Part shown: piece after piece, positions 8,321 to 17,200 of the stretch
Layout: each line of letters begins with the position of its first letter
Position numbering within the stretch: the first letter of the stretch is position 1
Position numbers and translations under genes: made by a program
Source: Puniceicoccaceae bacterium K14
GTDB lineage: Bacteria > Verrucomicrobiota > Verrucomicrobiia > Opitutales > Opitutaceae
Assembly (NCBI GenBank): GCA_022538095.1
Contig: JAKYXN010000015.1
Span: 1 to 64,000 of the forward strand
Reading direction: 5' to 3'
Length of the DNA stretch: 64,000 nucleotides
The notes under the pieces: generated by a model
Databases searched by the model: none
What the model was told of the DNA's origin: nothing
Seen by the model: the letters and a program-made list of their open reading frames with translations, nothing else

Positions 8321-11300
8321 ATGAACATCGCTGAGTTTACTATCAGAAACAAGCTGCTGAGCATCATCGCAATTCTAATCTTTATGTTTGGCGGATGGTC
8401 GGCTTACCAAAACATGAGCCGTTTTGAGGATCCTGAGTTTACTATCCGTACGGCTCAGATCACTACGCCTTATCCTGGAGCGAGCCCGAGCGAGGTTGCT
8501 TCGGAAGTGAGCGACCCGCTTGAAAAAGCGCTGCAGCAACTCCAAGAGGTCGACGAAATTCGTTCTTCGTCCTCTGCTGGGTTATCGGAGATTCAGGTCG
8601 ATATTAAATACGAATTCTCTAAGCAAAAGAGTGACCTTCAGCTCATTTGGACCAAGGTTCGCAATAAGGTGTCAGATGCAGAGAGCTCGCTTCCACCAGG
8701 TGCGGTGACCCCGATCGTGAGTGATGACTTTGGCGACGTCTACGGTCTCTACTATTTTCTCACAGGAGAGGGATATGATCTAGCAGAGCTGCGAACGTAT
8801 GCGAAGGAGCTCCAAAGCACTATTTTGAAGGCTGACGGCGTCGCGAAGGTGGCAATTGGCGGAGAAGCTGATGAGGCGATATTTGTCGAAATTTCCCGTG
8901 AACGTGCGGCCAACTTGGGTGTTTCGGTGGCAAATATTTACGAAGCGCTTTCTGCTCAAAACGCGGTGGTGTCCGCGGGTGAAATTACATTTGGCAATCA
9001 GCGCCTGACCATAGATCCGTCGGGAGCGATTGATTCGGTTGAGTCTATTCGTAATTTGTTGGTCACTACTTCTACGGACGGGAACCTGATTTATCTGAAC
9101 AATGTTGCTAATGTGTGGCGAGGGTTTCAGACGCCTCCTTCTAAGATATTCCGCTACAAGGGACAACCTGCTCTGGCAATTGGCGTATCCAATATTTCAG
9201 GTGCAAATGTAGTTGAGATGGGAGAATCCGTTGGTCGGAAAATTAGAGAGGCAGAAAGTTTGCGGCCCATCGGAATGGAGCTCCATGAGTACTACCACCA
9301 AGGCAAGATTGTCGATGCCTCGGTTAAGAATTTTGTGGTCAACGTAATCGCTGCATTGGTTATTGTAATCGTGACCCTGCTCATTTTCATGGGACTTCGG
9401 TCAGCTATCGTGATTGGAGCTGTATTGCTCCTAACGATTTTTGCTACGTTGCTTACTATGCAGCTCTTTGGCATACCGATGCATCGCATCTCGCTGGGAG
9501 CTTTGATTATCGCTTTGGGTATGATGGTCGACAATGCGATTGTCGTCACAGAAGGAATACTCGTTGGGGTGCAACGTGGTAGCAAGAAGCTGGAAATGGC
9601 CAAGTCCATCGTGACGCAAACCAAGTGGCCGCTTCTTGGCGGAACCTTGGTGGGTATCATTGCTTTTGCTCCGATCGGTTTTGCACCCGGTAGTACCGCT
9701 GAATATACGGGCCATCTTTTCTGGGTGATTTTGATTTCGTTGCTCTACAGCTGGCTCTTCGCTCTTACGGCAACGCCGCTCTTTTGCGATTGGTTATTCC
9801 CTGAGGCTAAAGAGACGTCTGACAATGAAGAGAAGCCGGAAAACGCGTTTTATCGCGGATATCGTAGTCTAATAAACAAGGCGCTTTCTCTTCGTTTAGT
9901 AGTAGCGGCTGTTGCGGTGGGAATGTTCGTCGCCTCGATTTGGGGATTCAGTTTTGTGAAATCTGGTTTCTTTCCCGCGTCAACAACTCCGCAAATGGCA
10001 GTTGATTTCTGGTTGCCGCAAGGTACGTCGCTCGATGTGACGCACGAGGAAGCCAAGAAAATCGAGAGCTTCATCGCCGGGATGGATAATGTAGAGGCGG
10101 TGCAAACTTTGATCGGCGGCGGCGGGCTACGCTTTATGCTGACTTACAGTGCCGAGTCCGCGAACAGCTCTTATGCGCAACTGCTGGTCAAGGTCTCGGA
10201 CTATAAATTGGTGACTGAGATGATGCCGAAAGTTCAGTCCTATATCGACGAGAATTTTCCCAATGCTCAGGGGAAGGTGTGGCAGTTTGTACTCGGACCG
10301 GGCGGCGGGTCAAAAGTGGAAGCCACCTTTAAGGGACCAGATCCAGCCGAGCTGCGTCGCCTAGCGGAAGAAGCCAAGGCTATCATGATAGCGGACGGGC
10401 GTGCGCTTTCTATCAAAGATGATTGGCGCCAGCAGGTTCCGGTGATTGAACCGATTTTCTCCGAAGCCAAGGCGCGAATGGTAGGAGTTTCGCGGGAGGA
10501 CTTAGCTTCTGCATTGTTGACAAATTTTTCGGGCCAGAGTGTAGGTGTGTATCGAGAGGGAAATGACTTAATACCGATCATTGCTCGAGCGCCAGAATCC
10601 GAAGCCAAAGATGTGGAGGATATCATGAGTGTGCTGGTAACAAGTGCGACCACAGGAGCGGTTGTTCCGGTGGAGCAGGTTGTGGACGGCTTTCGAACTA
10701 TATGGCGTAATGGCTTAGTAAAGCGGGTTGACCGTGACTTAACCATCAATGCCCAAAGTGATCCGTATCCAAATGAGCTGGCATCCGATCTTCTGGCCCG
10801 TGTGATGCCGAAGATTGAAGCGATGCCACTCGAAGATGGTTATTCTTTGGAGTGGGGCGGCGAATACGGAGACTCGAAGGAGTCTAACGAAAATTTGGCA
10901 TCGACCCTTCCCTTAGGCTTTGGTGCCATGGTACTGGTCGTGGTTGTTCTTTTTGGAGCATTGAGGCAACCGATTGTTATTTGGTTGACGGTTCCCCTGT
11001 CGCTCATCGGTGTGGTCTTGGGGCTCTTGGTGACAAACAGTCCGATGGAGTTTATGGCGATACTCGGCTTGTTATCCCTGTCTGGCTTGTTGATCAAAAA
11101 TGCGATTGTCCTAGTAGATCAAATCGACTTCGAAATCAAAAATGGTGTCCCGCGGCACGACGCAGTGGTTAACTCGGCGGTGAGTCGAATGCGCCCTGTT
11201 ATGATGGGGACTCTGACAACAGTCCTCGGAGTAATACCGTTATTTGGAGATGCTTTTTTCAAATCGATGGCGGTGGTGCTCGTGTTTGGGCTCACCTTTG

Positions 11301-11383
11301 CTACAGCACTTACTTTGATCGTCGTACCTGCTCTCTACTCTATCTTTTTTAGAATTCGTTCGGAGGAAACCACTAATGTTTAG
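8321..11383 (+). CDS. RND efflux transporter, AcrB/HAE1-type inner-membrane pump
   Basis: The 1020-residue length is usual for the family. The N-terminus (MNIAEFTIRNKLL) leads into the first membrane helix, then the first periplasmic loop (DPLEKALQQLQEVDEI). The signature helix G-M-M-V-D-N-A-I-V-V-T-E-G at about residues 399-411 carries the proton-relay aspartate. A second set of helices follows a second large loop from about residue 550 to 860, ending with G-L-L-I-K-N-A-I-V-L-V-D-Q and V-M-M-G-T-L-T-T-V-L-G. The protein is a proton-driven exporter. The stop codon overlaps the start of the outer-membrane factor gene by 8 bp, so the two are translationally coupled. Confidence 0.93.
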   Translation: MNIAEFTIRNKLLSIIAILIFMFGGWSAYQNMSRFEDPEFTIRTAQITTPYPGASPSEVASEVSDPLEKALQQLQEVDEIRSSSSAGLSEIQVDIKYEFSKQKSDLQLIWTKVRNKVSDAESSLPPGAVTPIVSDDFGDVYGLYYFLTGEGYDLAELRTYAKELQSTILKADGVAKVAIGGEADEAIFVEISRERAANLGVSVANIYEALSAQNAVVSAGEITFGNQRLTIDPSGAIDSVESIRNLLVTTSTDGNLIYLNNVANVWRGFQTPPSKIFRYKGQPALAIGVSNISGANVVEMGESVGRKIREAESLRPIGMELHEYYHQGKIVDASVKNFVVNVIAALVIVIVTLLIFMGLRSAIVIGAVLLLTIFATLLTMQLFGIPMHRISLGALIIALGMMVDNAIVVTEGILVGVQRGSKKLEMAKSIVTQTKWPLLGGTLVGIIAFAPIGFAPGSTAEYTGHLFWVILISLLYSWLFALTATPLFCDWLFPEAKETSDNEEKPENAFYRGYRSLINKALSLRLVVAAVAVGMFVASIWGFSFVKSGFFPASTTPQMAVDFWLPQGTSLDVTHEEAKKIESFIAGMDNVEAVQTLIGGGGLRFMLTYSAESANSSYAQLLVKVSDYKLVTEMMPKVQSYIDENFPNAQGKVWQFVLGPGGGSKVEATFKGPDPAELRRLAEEAKAIMIADGRALSIKDDWRQQVPVIEPIFSEAKARMVGVSREDLASALLTNFSGQSVGVYREGNDLIPIIARAPESEAKDVEDIMSVLVTSATTGAVVPVEQVVDGFRTIWRNGLVKRVDRDLTINAQSDPYPNELASDLLARVMPKIEAMPLEDGYSLEWGGEYGDSKESNENLASTLPLGFGAMVLVVVVLFGALRQPIVIWLTVPLSLIGVVLGLLVTNSPMEFMAILGLLSLSGLLIKNAIVLVDQIDFEIKNGVPRHDAVVNSAVSRMRPVMMGTLTTVLGVIPLFGDAFFKSMAVVLVFGLTFATALTLIVVPALYSIFFRIRSEETTNV

Positions 11384-12776
11384 CTTATCTCAAAAACTTC
11401 TATGCGTATCTGCAATTTCATTACTCGTTGGGTGCGGCACAACGGACATGGGAGACGAGGTCAATGAAGCAGTTGGAGAAATTAGGGGATCGGAGACGTC
11501 TGCAGTGCCCGATAGCTGGACAATGTCAGAGTCTGTGGTGACTACCGAGGTCGATTGGGTGGGCTCATTCAACGATGCCGTTCTGCAAAAACTCATTGAG
11601 GAAGCGCAAGCGAATAATAAGGACTTGCGAGCCGCTTTGGCCAACGTTGAGTACGCACAGGCTTTAGCAAGACAAGCGGGAGCAGGCCTCAAACCTTCCG
11701 TGGGGATTACTGGATCGGGCAGTCGCTCTGAGGGTGTTTCAAGCGGCTCTTCCGAGTCCACTAGTCTATCCCTCGGGGCCCAAGTCAGTTGGGAAGTAGA
11801 TCTTTGGGGTCGGGTTCGTTCTGGAGCCTTAGCTGCTGTCGCAAGTCAAGAAGCGGCCGAGGCAGATTATCGATACACGCAACACTCTATTGCGGCTGCT
11901 ACTGCGAAGGCATACTTCACAAATATCGAGGCGGAGATTCAACTGGAGATTGCCCGCGAGAATCTCAAGATCGCTGAGGAGACACTCCGAATCGCGACTG
12001 TCAAGTACGACAATGGAATGGCTTCCGCACAAGACCTAGCCCTATCGAAGTCGGATTTTGCTACTGCCAAAGAAAGTCTTGTTTCGCTTGAAGGTTCGCA
12101 ACGAGATGCGGCCCGCTCGCTTGAATTGCTCCTCGGCCGCTATCCCAGCGCAGAGTTGACCGTGAGGGACAGTTTACCAGAGGTACCGGCTCCTCCAGCC
12201 GCAGGCGTGCCATCCGGTCTACTTGAGCGACGCCCGGATTTGATTGCTGCCGAGAGACGCGTTGCTGCTGCCTTCAATGCGACGAATCAAGCTAAAGCAG
12301 CCAGATTGCCTAGCATCAGTCTTACTGGAACTGTTGGCGGTGCCTCGAACGAATTGTCGAATCTACTCAACCCGAGTAACGTAGCTTGGAGCCTGGCATC
12401 CAGTCTTTTGGCTCCACTTTTCGATGGAGGGCTGGGTCAAGCTCAAGTAGACGCTGCCTCTGCCGATCAGAAAGCGGCTATCGCTGCCTATGGGCAAGCA
12501 GCTTTAATAGCATTCCAAGAAGTGGAGACTAACCTTGACCAGGGCGTCGTTCTTACTCGCCGTATAGACGAGCTCAAGATCGCTGAAGAGGAAATTTCCG
12601 ATGCGTATCGACTGGCGGAGTTGCTCTATAAGGAGGGAGAAGTAGAGTTGCTCGACTTACTTAGTTATCAGGGGCGCATGATTTCCATTCGTAGCAGTCT
12701 TGCATCCGTTAAAAGGCTTTTATTGGAACAAAGAGTCGATTTGCACTTAGCCCTTGGGGGCGACTGGCGAGGCTAG
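11376..12776 (+). CDS. RND efflux outer-membrane lipoprotein, NodT/OprM family
   Basis: The 466-residue protein has a lipobox L-L-V-G-C (Cys about 20). The two TolC-like repeats each have long helices (AALANVEYAQALARQAGAGL) and strands. The family signature L-L-E-R-R-P-D-L-I-A-A-E-R-R-V appears at about residue 282, followed by A-R-L-P-S-I-S-L-T-G and P-L-F-D-G-G. It forms the outer-membrane exit duct for the pump encoded just upstream, and its ATG overlaps the pump's last codons. Confidence 0.9.
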   Translation: MFSLSQKLLCVSAISLLVGCGTTDMGDEVNEAVGEIRGSETSAVPDSWTMSESVVTTEVDWVGSFNDAVLQKLIEEAQANNKDLRAALANVEYAQALARQAGAGLKPSVGITGSGSRSEGVSSGSSESTSLSLGAQVSWEVDLWGRVRSGALAAVASQEAAEADYRYTQHSIAAATAKAYFTNIEAEIQLEIARENLKIAEETLRIATVKYDNGMASAQDLALSKSDFATAKESLVSLEGSQRDAARSLELLLGRYPSAELTVRDSLPEVPAPPAAGVPSGLLERRPDLIAAERRVAAAFNATNQAKAARLPSISLTGTVGGASNELSNLLNPSNVAWSLASSLLAPLFDGGLGQAQVDAASADQKAAIAAYGQAALIAFQEVETNLDQGVVLTRRIDELKIAEEEISDAYRLAELLYKEGEVELLDLLSYQGRMISIRSSLASVKRLLLEQRVDLHLALGGDWRG

Positions 12777-12798
12777 TATCTGATTTTTCAATACATTA

Positions 12799-14136
12799 AT
12801 GCAGAGAAATATTCAAGGGTGGACAAATAATCGAATCAATGCAGTCCGTTTCGTTGCTCGATGTAGCATAGTTTCTGCCACGGCAGTAAGCCTGTTCTTA
12901 CTCGCTGCTTGTTCCTCGAAAGGCGGATACAAGCTCAGTTTAATGCCGACTCCATTACTCTACGATGATGAGGCCTATGCCCTTTTGAATAATCCTGAAG
13001 AAACGGAACAGGAACCCTTCCATGGGATTCCGTACATCACGGATCGTATGCCTCTTAATGAAGAAGTAGGGAAATCGAGCAAGAAAGCCCGCTTTTATGG
13101 CAACGAGCGGAGTCCTGTATTGCGAGCGGGCTTTGGGCAGATCGAATACGCTGGTAATGGTAAGGATACTAAGAAAGCTCGCAAAAGGAAGCAGCCGATT
13201 GCCGTATCTTCAATTTCGGAGCTAGGTTTGCTAAAAGAGCCGCTCCCGTATGGTCGATTGACCGATCCCACGTTGTTCGAGAATGAAGCGTTGGTTGATG
13301 AGGAGTTTGCTGACTTAATCAACCAGAAGATCGCTCAGTCGGAACAAAAAGACATTTTTATATACGTCCACGGCTTCAAAGTTCTATTTGACAACCCTTT
13401 GTTGGTTTCAGCTGAACTATGGCATTTTATGGGCTTCAGGGGAGCCTTCATAGCCTACACTTGGCCATCGACGCCGCGTGGACTTGCCTATTTTAAGGAC
13501 ACCGAAACAGCTCAGTTAAGCGGCCAAAATCTCAGGCTAACCTTGGAATATCTTGCACGACATACCAATGCAGAACGTATCCATATTATTGGCTATAGTG
13601 CGGGGACACGGGTAGTTATAACGGCCTTGCACCAACTTGCGCTTATCAATAGCGATGAAGATGAAGCTTCAGTGCGAGAGAAATGCCGCATCGGCCGAGT
13701 GGCTTTGATCGGAAGCGATTACGATGCCAACCAGTTTGGAGTGACCTTGTCCAATGGCATTTTGAAAGTGCCGGAGTCTCTCACAGTCTATGCGTCTCAA
13801 TACGACGATGCATTGGGTGTATCTCGCCTTGTTTTTGGACAAAGCCGACTCGGGCAAACTCAGGATTCCGATGATGTATCCGAATACGTGAAACGGCGTT
13901 TGGAGGAATACGAGAATTTGGCCTTTGTCGATGTGTCCAAGGCGGTTCAATCGCGCACGGGTGAAGGACACGGCTATTTCCGCAAGAGCCCATGGGTAAG
14001 TAGTGATATCCTTATGACGATGCGACATGGACTATCTGCCGAGGAAAGGGGATTGAGCGCGAAAGACGGAAAGCTGCTATGGGAATTCCCTCTCGATTAT
14101 GTTGACAGACTGGAGGAAGCGATAAAGCGGCTATAG
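12799..14136 (+). CDS. DUF900-type alpha/beta-hydrolase lipoprotein
   Basis: The 445-residue protein has an N-terminal hydrophobic stretch ending in L-L-A-A-C (Cys about 38), indicating a lipoprotein. After a linker of about 150 residues the hydrolase domain begins with I-F-I-Y-V-H-G-F-K (about residues 190-198). The nucleophile elbow G-Y-S-A-G-T-R lies at about residues 264-270. Y-T-W-P-S between them is the strand typical of DUF900 proteins. A histidine in E-G-H-G-Y-F near residue 390 could complete the triad. The start is 22 bp after the RND outer-membrane factor gene, so it may be read through from that operon. The substrate is unknown: a lipase or esterase role is inference. Confidence 0.75.
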   Translation: MQRNIQGWTNNRINAVRFVARCSIVSATAVSLFLLAACSSKGGYKLSLMPTPLLYDDEAYALLNNPEETEQEPFHGIPYITDRMPLNEEVGKSSKKARFYGNERSPVLRAGFGQIEYAGNGKDTKKARKRKQPIAVSSISELGLLKEPLPYGRLTDPTLFENEALVDEEFADLINQKIAQSEQKDIFIYVHGFKVLFDNPLLVSAELWHFMGFRGAFIAYTWPSTPRGLAYFKDTETAQLSGQNLRLTLEYLARHTNAERIHIIGYSAGTRVVITALHQLALINSDEDEASVREKCRIGRVALIGSDYDANQFGVTLSNGILKVPESLTVYASQYDDALGVSRLVFGQSRLGQTQDSDDVSEYVKRRLEEYENLAFVDVSKAVQSRTGEGHGYFRKSPWVSSDILMTMRHGLSAEERGLSAKDGKLLWEFPLDYVDRLEEAIKRL

Positions 14137-14235
14137 GGAAAACATTTCTTTATTGCCAAGCTTTTTCTAGCCTTGGGTGTCTCGCCCAAAGCTCAATTAA
14201 GATAAGTTTGGGCGGGTTAGTTGTGATTCCTGCTA

Positions 14236-14931
14236 CTATTTTTCGCCTTCTTCGAGAGCGCGTTGGAGTCCCTTCGCAAGTTGTCGCGCCCAAGCTCCAA
14301 GGGCTTGGCGAGCATCTCTTACATTTGAGTAGTGATCTCGGGGTTGCTGCCAACCTACGGTCTCGCCGACGTCAATTTTAGTATCAATTGCGCGTGCCAA
14401 AATTTGACCGGTTATCGAGTCGTAAAGTTCGATAGTCAGTGTCGCATCGCCTGCAGACTCTGCGTAGATCCTCGACCAACTACCAGCGGTTTTTTGCGGA
14501 TCTGGAGCTTTGATATTCAATTTGCTGATTGAAGCTCCGACTCGTAAAACGTCACCACCGGCTTCCTCAACCAGTGTGAGATCTGCCTTTTTCATGGCTT
14601 CAGTAAACTCTTCGATCAGCAGTTTCTTTCCCTGCTCGATCATCTTCGCAATATCCGAATCAGTGATCCGATCAAAGGTTCTTTGTGAGTTTACAGTCTG
14701 TTTCCAAAATCGCTGAAATGAGATTTCTGGCTCGTCTAGCATGATTTTGCTATATCCACTGAAATCAGCCTCAGGGTGCAGATAAACGTAGTCGGCAGAT
14801 CCGTCTTTCTTAACACGCTCGAGACCTTCGTGGGAGATCTGAGGCATTTTTTTTGCTATCGCTGATGAAGTTCCAAGTAGAAGTACTATTGTGATTAGGC
14901 TGAATAGGCGAGTAACTTTTTGCGTGTTCAT
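14236..14931 (-). CDS. DUF3313-like secreted protein
   Basis: The 231-residue protein has a signal peptide (LFSLITIVLLLGTSSAIA) without a lipobox cysteine. The mature part starts with Y-V-Y-L-H-P-E-A-D-F-S-G-Y, continues with I-M-L-D-E-P-E-I-S-F and contains D-A-T-L-T-I-E-L-Y-D-S-I-T-G-Q near residue 160. These are the conserved positions of DUF3313, a family of envelope proteins of unknown function. It is convergent with the DUF900-type gene, and the 99-bp gap between them holds an imperfect stem (GCCTTGGG/CCCAAAGC) without a T tract. Confidence 0.65.
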   Translation of the reverse strand: MNTQKVTRLFSLITIVLLLGTSSAIAKKMPQISHEGLERVKKDGSADYVYLHPEADFSGYSKIMLDEPEISFQRFWKQTVNSQRTFDRITDSDIAKMIEQGKKLLIEEFTEAMKKADLTLVEEAGGDVLRVGASISKLNIKAPDPQKTAGSWSRIYAESAGDATLTIELYDSITGQILARAIDTKIDVGETVGWQQPRDHYSNVRDARQALGAWARQLAKGLQRALEEGEK

Positions 14932-14971
14932 TTTTGTTTAGGGTTGTTGATTTATTGCTGCTGTTTCCAGG

Positions 14972-15421
14972 TTATTGAGCTGAAATTAAAGATTGAATAC
15001 GGGACAATTGAACCTCTCCGTAGACGAGAACGATTTCGCGGTATTCTGGGGCGGGGCTTTCGAATGACAGATCGAACGATTTCGTCGTTATCACTGGGAT
15101 GGTTGGATTGGTAGGTTTTTCGATTTCTAGAATGATTCGAAGTCCAGGAGGAAAAGCTCTGTCGAGTGGGCCGAGGCACCAATTCGTATGATAGCCTGGG
15201 GATGGAAAATCGATTTTACCTGTAAGTCTAAGTTGGCCGTTCTCGACCCATGCACTCCAATCGTGAGCGCGGAGTGCATCGTTCTGTTGAGTTGTCATCG
15301 CCGCGCTAATTTCCGGAGTCTGCTTGACTTCAGAATGATAGCAGCCAGTTGAAAGTACAGTTGCTATTATGGCGGAATGACCTGCGTATCGGCTGAAAAT
15401 GTTTTTCTGCTCGGTTTTCAT
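14972..15421 (-). CDS. Small predicted lipoprotein of unknown function
   Basis: The 149-residue protein begins MKTEQKNIFSRYAGH and has a short hydrophobic stretch ending L-S-T-G-C, a lipobox with Cys about 27. The mature part is beta-rich with L-R-L-T-G-K-I-D-F-P-S-P-G-Y and I-T-T-K-S-F-D-L-S-F motifs that I do not recognise. It lies 40 bp upstream of the DUF3313-like gene on the same strand, so the two are probably one transcription unit of envelope proteins. Confidence 0.55.
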   Translation of the reverse strand: MKTEQKNIFSRYAGHSAIIATVLSTGCYHSEVKQTPEISAAMTTQQNDALRAHDWSAWVENGQLRLTGKIDFPSPGYHTNWCLGPLDRAFPPGLRIILEIEKPTNPTIPVITTKSFDLSFESPAPEYREIVLVYGEVQLSRIQSLISAQ

Positions 15422-15493
15422 TGGCGATCAGCGTTTATTTCTGTTTTCCATAAATTTTTTTCTTGTAGCTAGACTATTGTACTCGAGCTATCT

Positions 15494-16711
15494 CTATAGC
15501 TCCACGAAAATTTTAATTATGAAAGCGTTGGCGAGATCGACGAAAAATGCAGAAACCAGGGGTAGAACGATGAACGCCAGTGGTGCCGGTCCATAGCGTT
15601 TCGCGACTGAGGACATATTGGCAATCGCTGTTGGCGTTGCTCCCAGTGAGAAACCAGCAAACCCTGCACTGAGTACCGCTGATGTGTAATTAGAGCCCAC
15701 CATTCTGAATACAAGTAAGAAAATAAATGCTGCTGCTGCCATGCTTTGCATCACCAGAACAACTACGAGTGATATACCTAAGGAGGCTAGCGTCCATAGT
15801 TGCATGCTCATCAGAGACATGGCTAAGAAAAGTGAAAGCGAGTAATCTGAGATAACTGCGAGGGCATTCGTGCGAGCTGGCCATTTGAGCTTAGGTAGCA
15901 GATACGGGATTGTATTCGACATTACGATGCCAATTAATAGGCACGAAACGAAAAGCGGCAGTTTTAGGCCCACTGCAGCAATGCTTTTGTTGGCCATAAA
16001 GCCGATAATGATAGCGAGATGAACGATAAGCATGCTTCTCATCAGATTCACATGGTCTATACTGTCCGCCTCTTTTGTCTCAGTCTTCTCTTCTGGATAT
16101 GGCAAGCCGACCATCGGACTGCTTTCCTCGTTGGAAACGAGCTTGTTTTTATCAATGAGGAATTTGGCGATGGGACCTCCTAGAAGAGCGGCAACGACGA
16201 GGCCTAAGGTTGCCATGGCAATTCCGGTTTCTTCAGCAGCTGCGAAACCGCTTAACTCTTCTATGGTTGGCCCCCAGGCGATTGCTGTTCCGTGTCCTCC
16301 TATTAGTGAGGCCGACCCCATTAGCACACCAAGTTCATTTGGTAGACCGAAAAGTTTGGCGCCCGCAAGTCCGACTGCGTTTTGCACGCAGATAAATGCA
16401 ACCGTCAAAAACAGTAATATTCCCAAGAGCTTTCCTCCAGCTAGCAAATCTGAAAAACGGGCGTTGAGGCCAATGGTTGTAAAGAAATAAACCAACAAAA
16501 CGTCGCGCAACGACAAATCAAATATTATTTCTAAGTTGAAAACTGAGTAGCATAACCAGGTGATTAACGCTGCGGCAAGACCGCCGGAAACAGGTTCCGG
16601 GATATTGTAGTTGCGCAGGAAAGCAATTTGTCTCGTTAGAAAAACGCCAAGGAAGAAGACGAAAAAACCAACCGTTGTTGAAAGAAATGCAGAAGATTCG
16701 AATGTGTTCAT
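15494..16711 (-). CDS. gltS: Sodium/glutamate symporter
   Basis: The 405-residue membrane protein has about ten hydrophobic segments in two inverted halves. The GltS pattern is clear: N-Y-N-I-P-E-P-V-S-G-G-L near residue 35, G-L-N-A-R-F-S-D-L near 83, G-G-H-G-T-A-I-A-W-G near 137 and G-A-T-P-T-A-I-A-N-M near 365. It takes up glutamate with sodium through the inner membrane. It is preceded by the decayed channel copy and followed by the small lipoprotein gene. A perfect 7-bp hairpin overlaps its stop codon (15485-15502), but no T run follows. Confidence 0.92.
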   Translation of the reverse strand: MNTFESSAFLSTTVGFFVFFLGVFLTRQIAFLRNYNIPEPVSGGLAAALITWLCYSVFNLEIIFDLSLRDVLLVYFFTTIGLNARFSDLLAGGKLLGILLFLTVAFICVQNAVGLAGAKLFGLPNELGVLMGSASLIGGHGTAIAWGPTIEELSGFAAAEETGIAMATLGLVVAALLGGPIAKFLIDKNKLVSNEESSPMVGLPYPEEKTETKEADSIDHVNLMRSMLIVHLAIIIGFMANKSIAAVGLKLPLFVSCLLIGIVMSNTIPYLLPKLKWPARTNALAVISDYSLSLFLAMSLMSMQLWTLASLGISLVVVLVMQSMAAAAFIFLLVFRMVGSNYTSAVLSAGFAGFSLGATPTAIANMSSVAKRYGPAPLAFIVLPLVSAFFVDLANAFIIKIFVEL

Positions 16712-16771
16712 TTGTTGATCTTTTGACGGTAGCCGGCGTTGATCGATACCGCAACCGTACTAGATAACTTT

Positions 16772-17086
16772 AAGTGAAAAAGAAGAGCATGGTAAATTTC
16801 TGGCTACAATTCACACCTATGTTTTGCAGTGACTGCACGCCAGTATGCTTACCTGTTGATATTTTGAATGCAACCGAAAGGAGAACGATCCCAATCATCA
16901 CTGCGTAAACAAGCATCCACTGAAAGCTCTTTGATACAAAATACCCCTGACTACCCAAAATATTCACAAAAGAATGTTGGACAAGGGGCGAACGTCTCCA
17001 CCTATAAAAGGGGACGTTAGCAAAACAACTAATATCGATAAAAAAGGAAAAGACTCTTGTATTTGGAAAATAATATCATTCGACCG
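16772..17086 (-). pseudogene. Decayed copy of the first half of the potassium-channel gene
   Basis: Nucleotides 16772-17086 align with 6120-6431, the start-codon half of the channel gene at 5778-6431. Long identical runs include the segment around 17000-17040 and the stretch coding S-F-Q-W-M-L-V-Y-A-V-M-I-G-I-V-L-L-S-V. A deletion of about a dozen bases near 16940 and a one-base change in the A run near 17042 break the frame, so translation is scattered over two frames. The pore half with T-T-L-G-Y-G-D is absent. Homology ends at the original start codon. This accounts for most of the otherwise gene-free gap 16712-17200. Confidence 0.85.
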
Positions 17087-17200
17087 AATCGTCTTCAGTA
17101 ATTGGAGTTCACTCTCGTTTTCTACGGATTTGCTTCCTTCTTCTTTTTCAGGATAGGTCCGGCGAAAAAAGAGACAGTAGACAGGTCCAGACACTTCAAG

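Noticed and set aside
14174-14196. Bidirectional terminator between the convergent DUF900-type and DUF3313-like genes
   Set aside because: The stem GCCTTGGG/CCCAAAGC has a wobble pair and lacks a T tract on the plus side; too weak to list.
15485-15502. Perfect 7-bp hairpin overlapping the gltS stop codon as a terminator
   Set aside because: No T run follows in either direction and the stem includes coding bases, so it may be chance.
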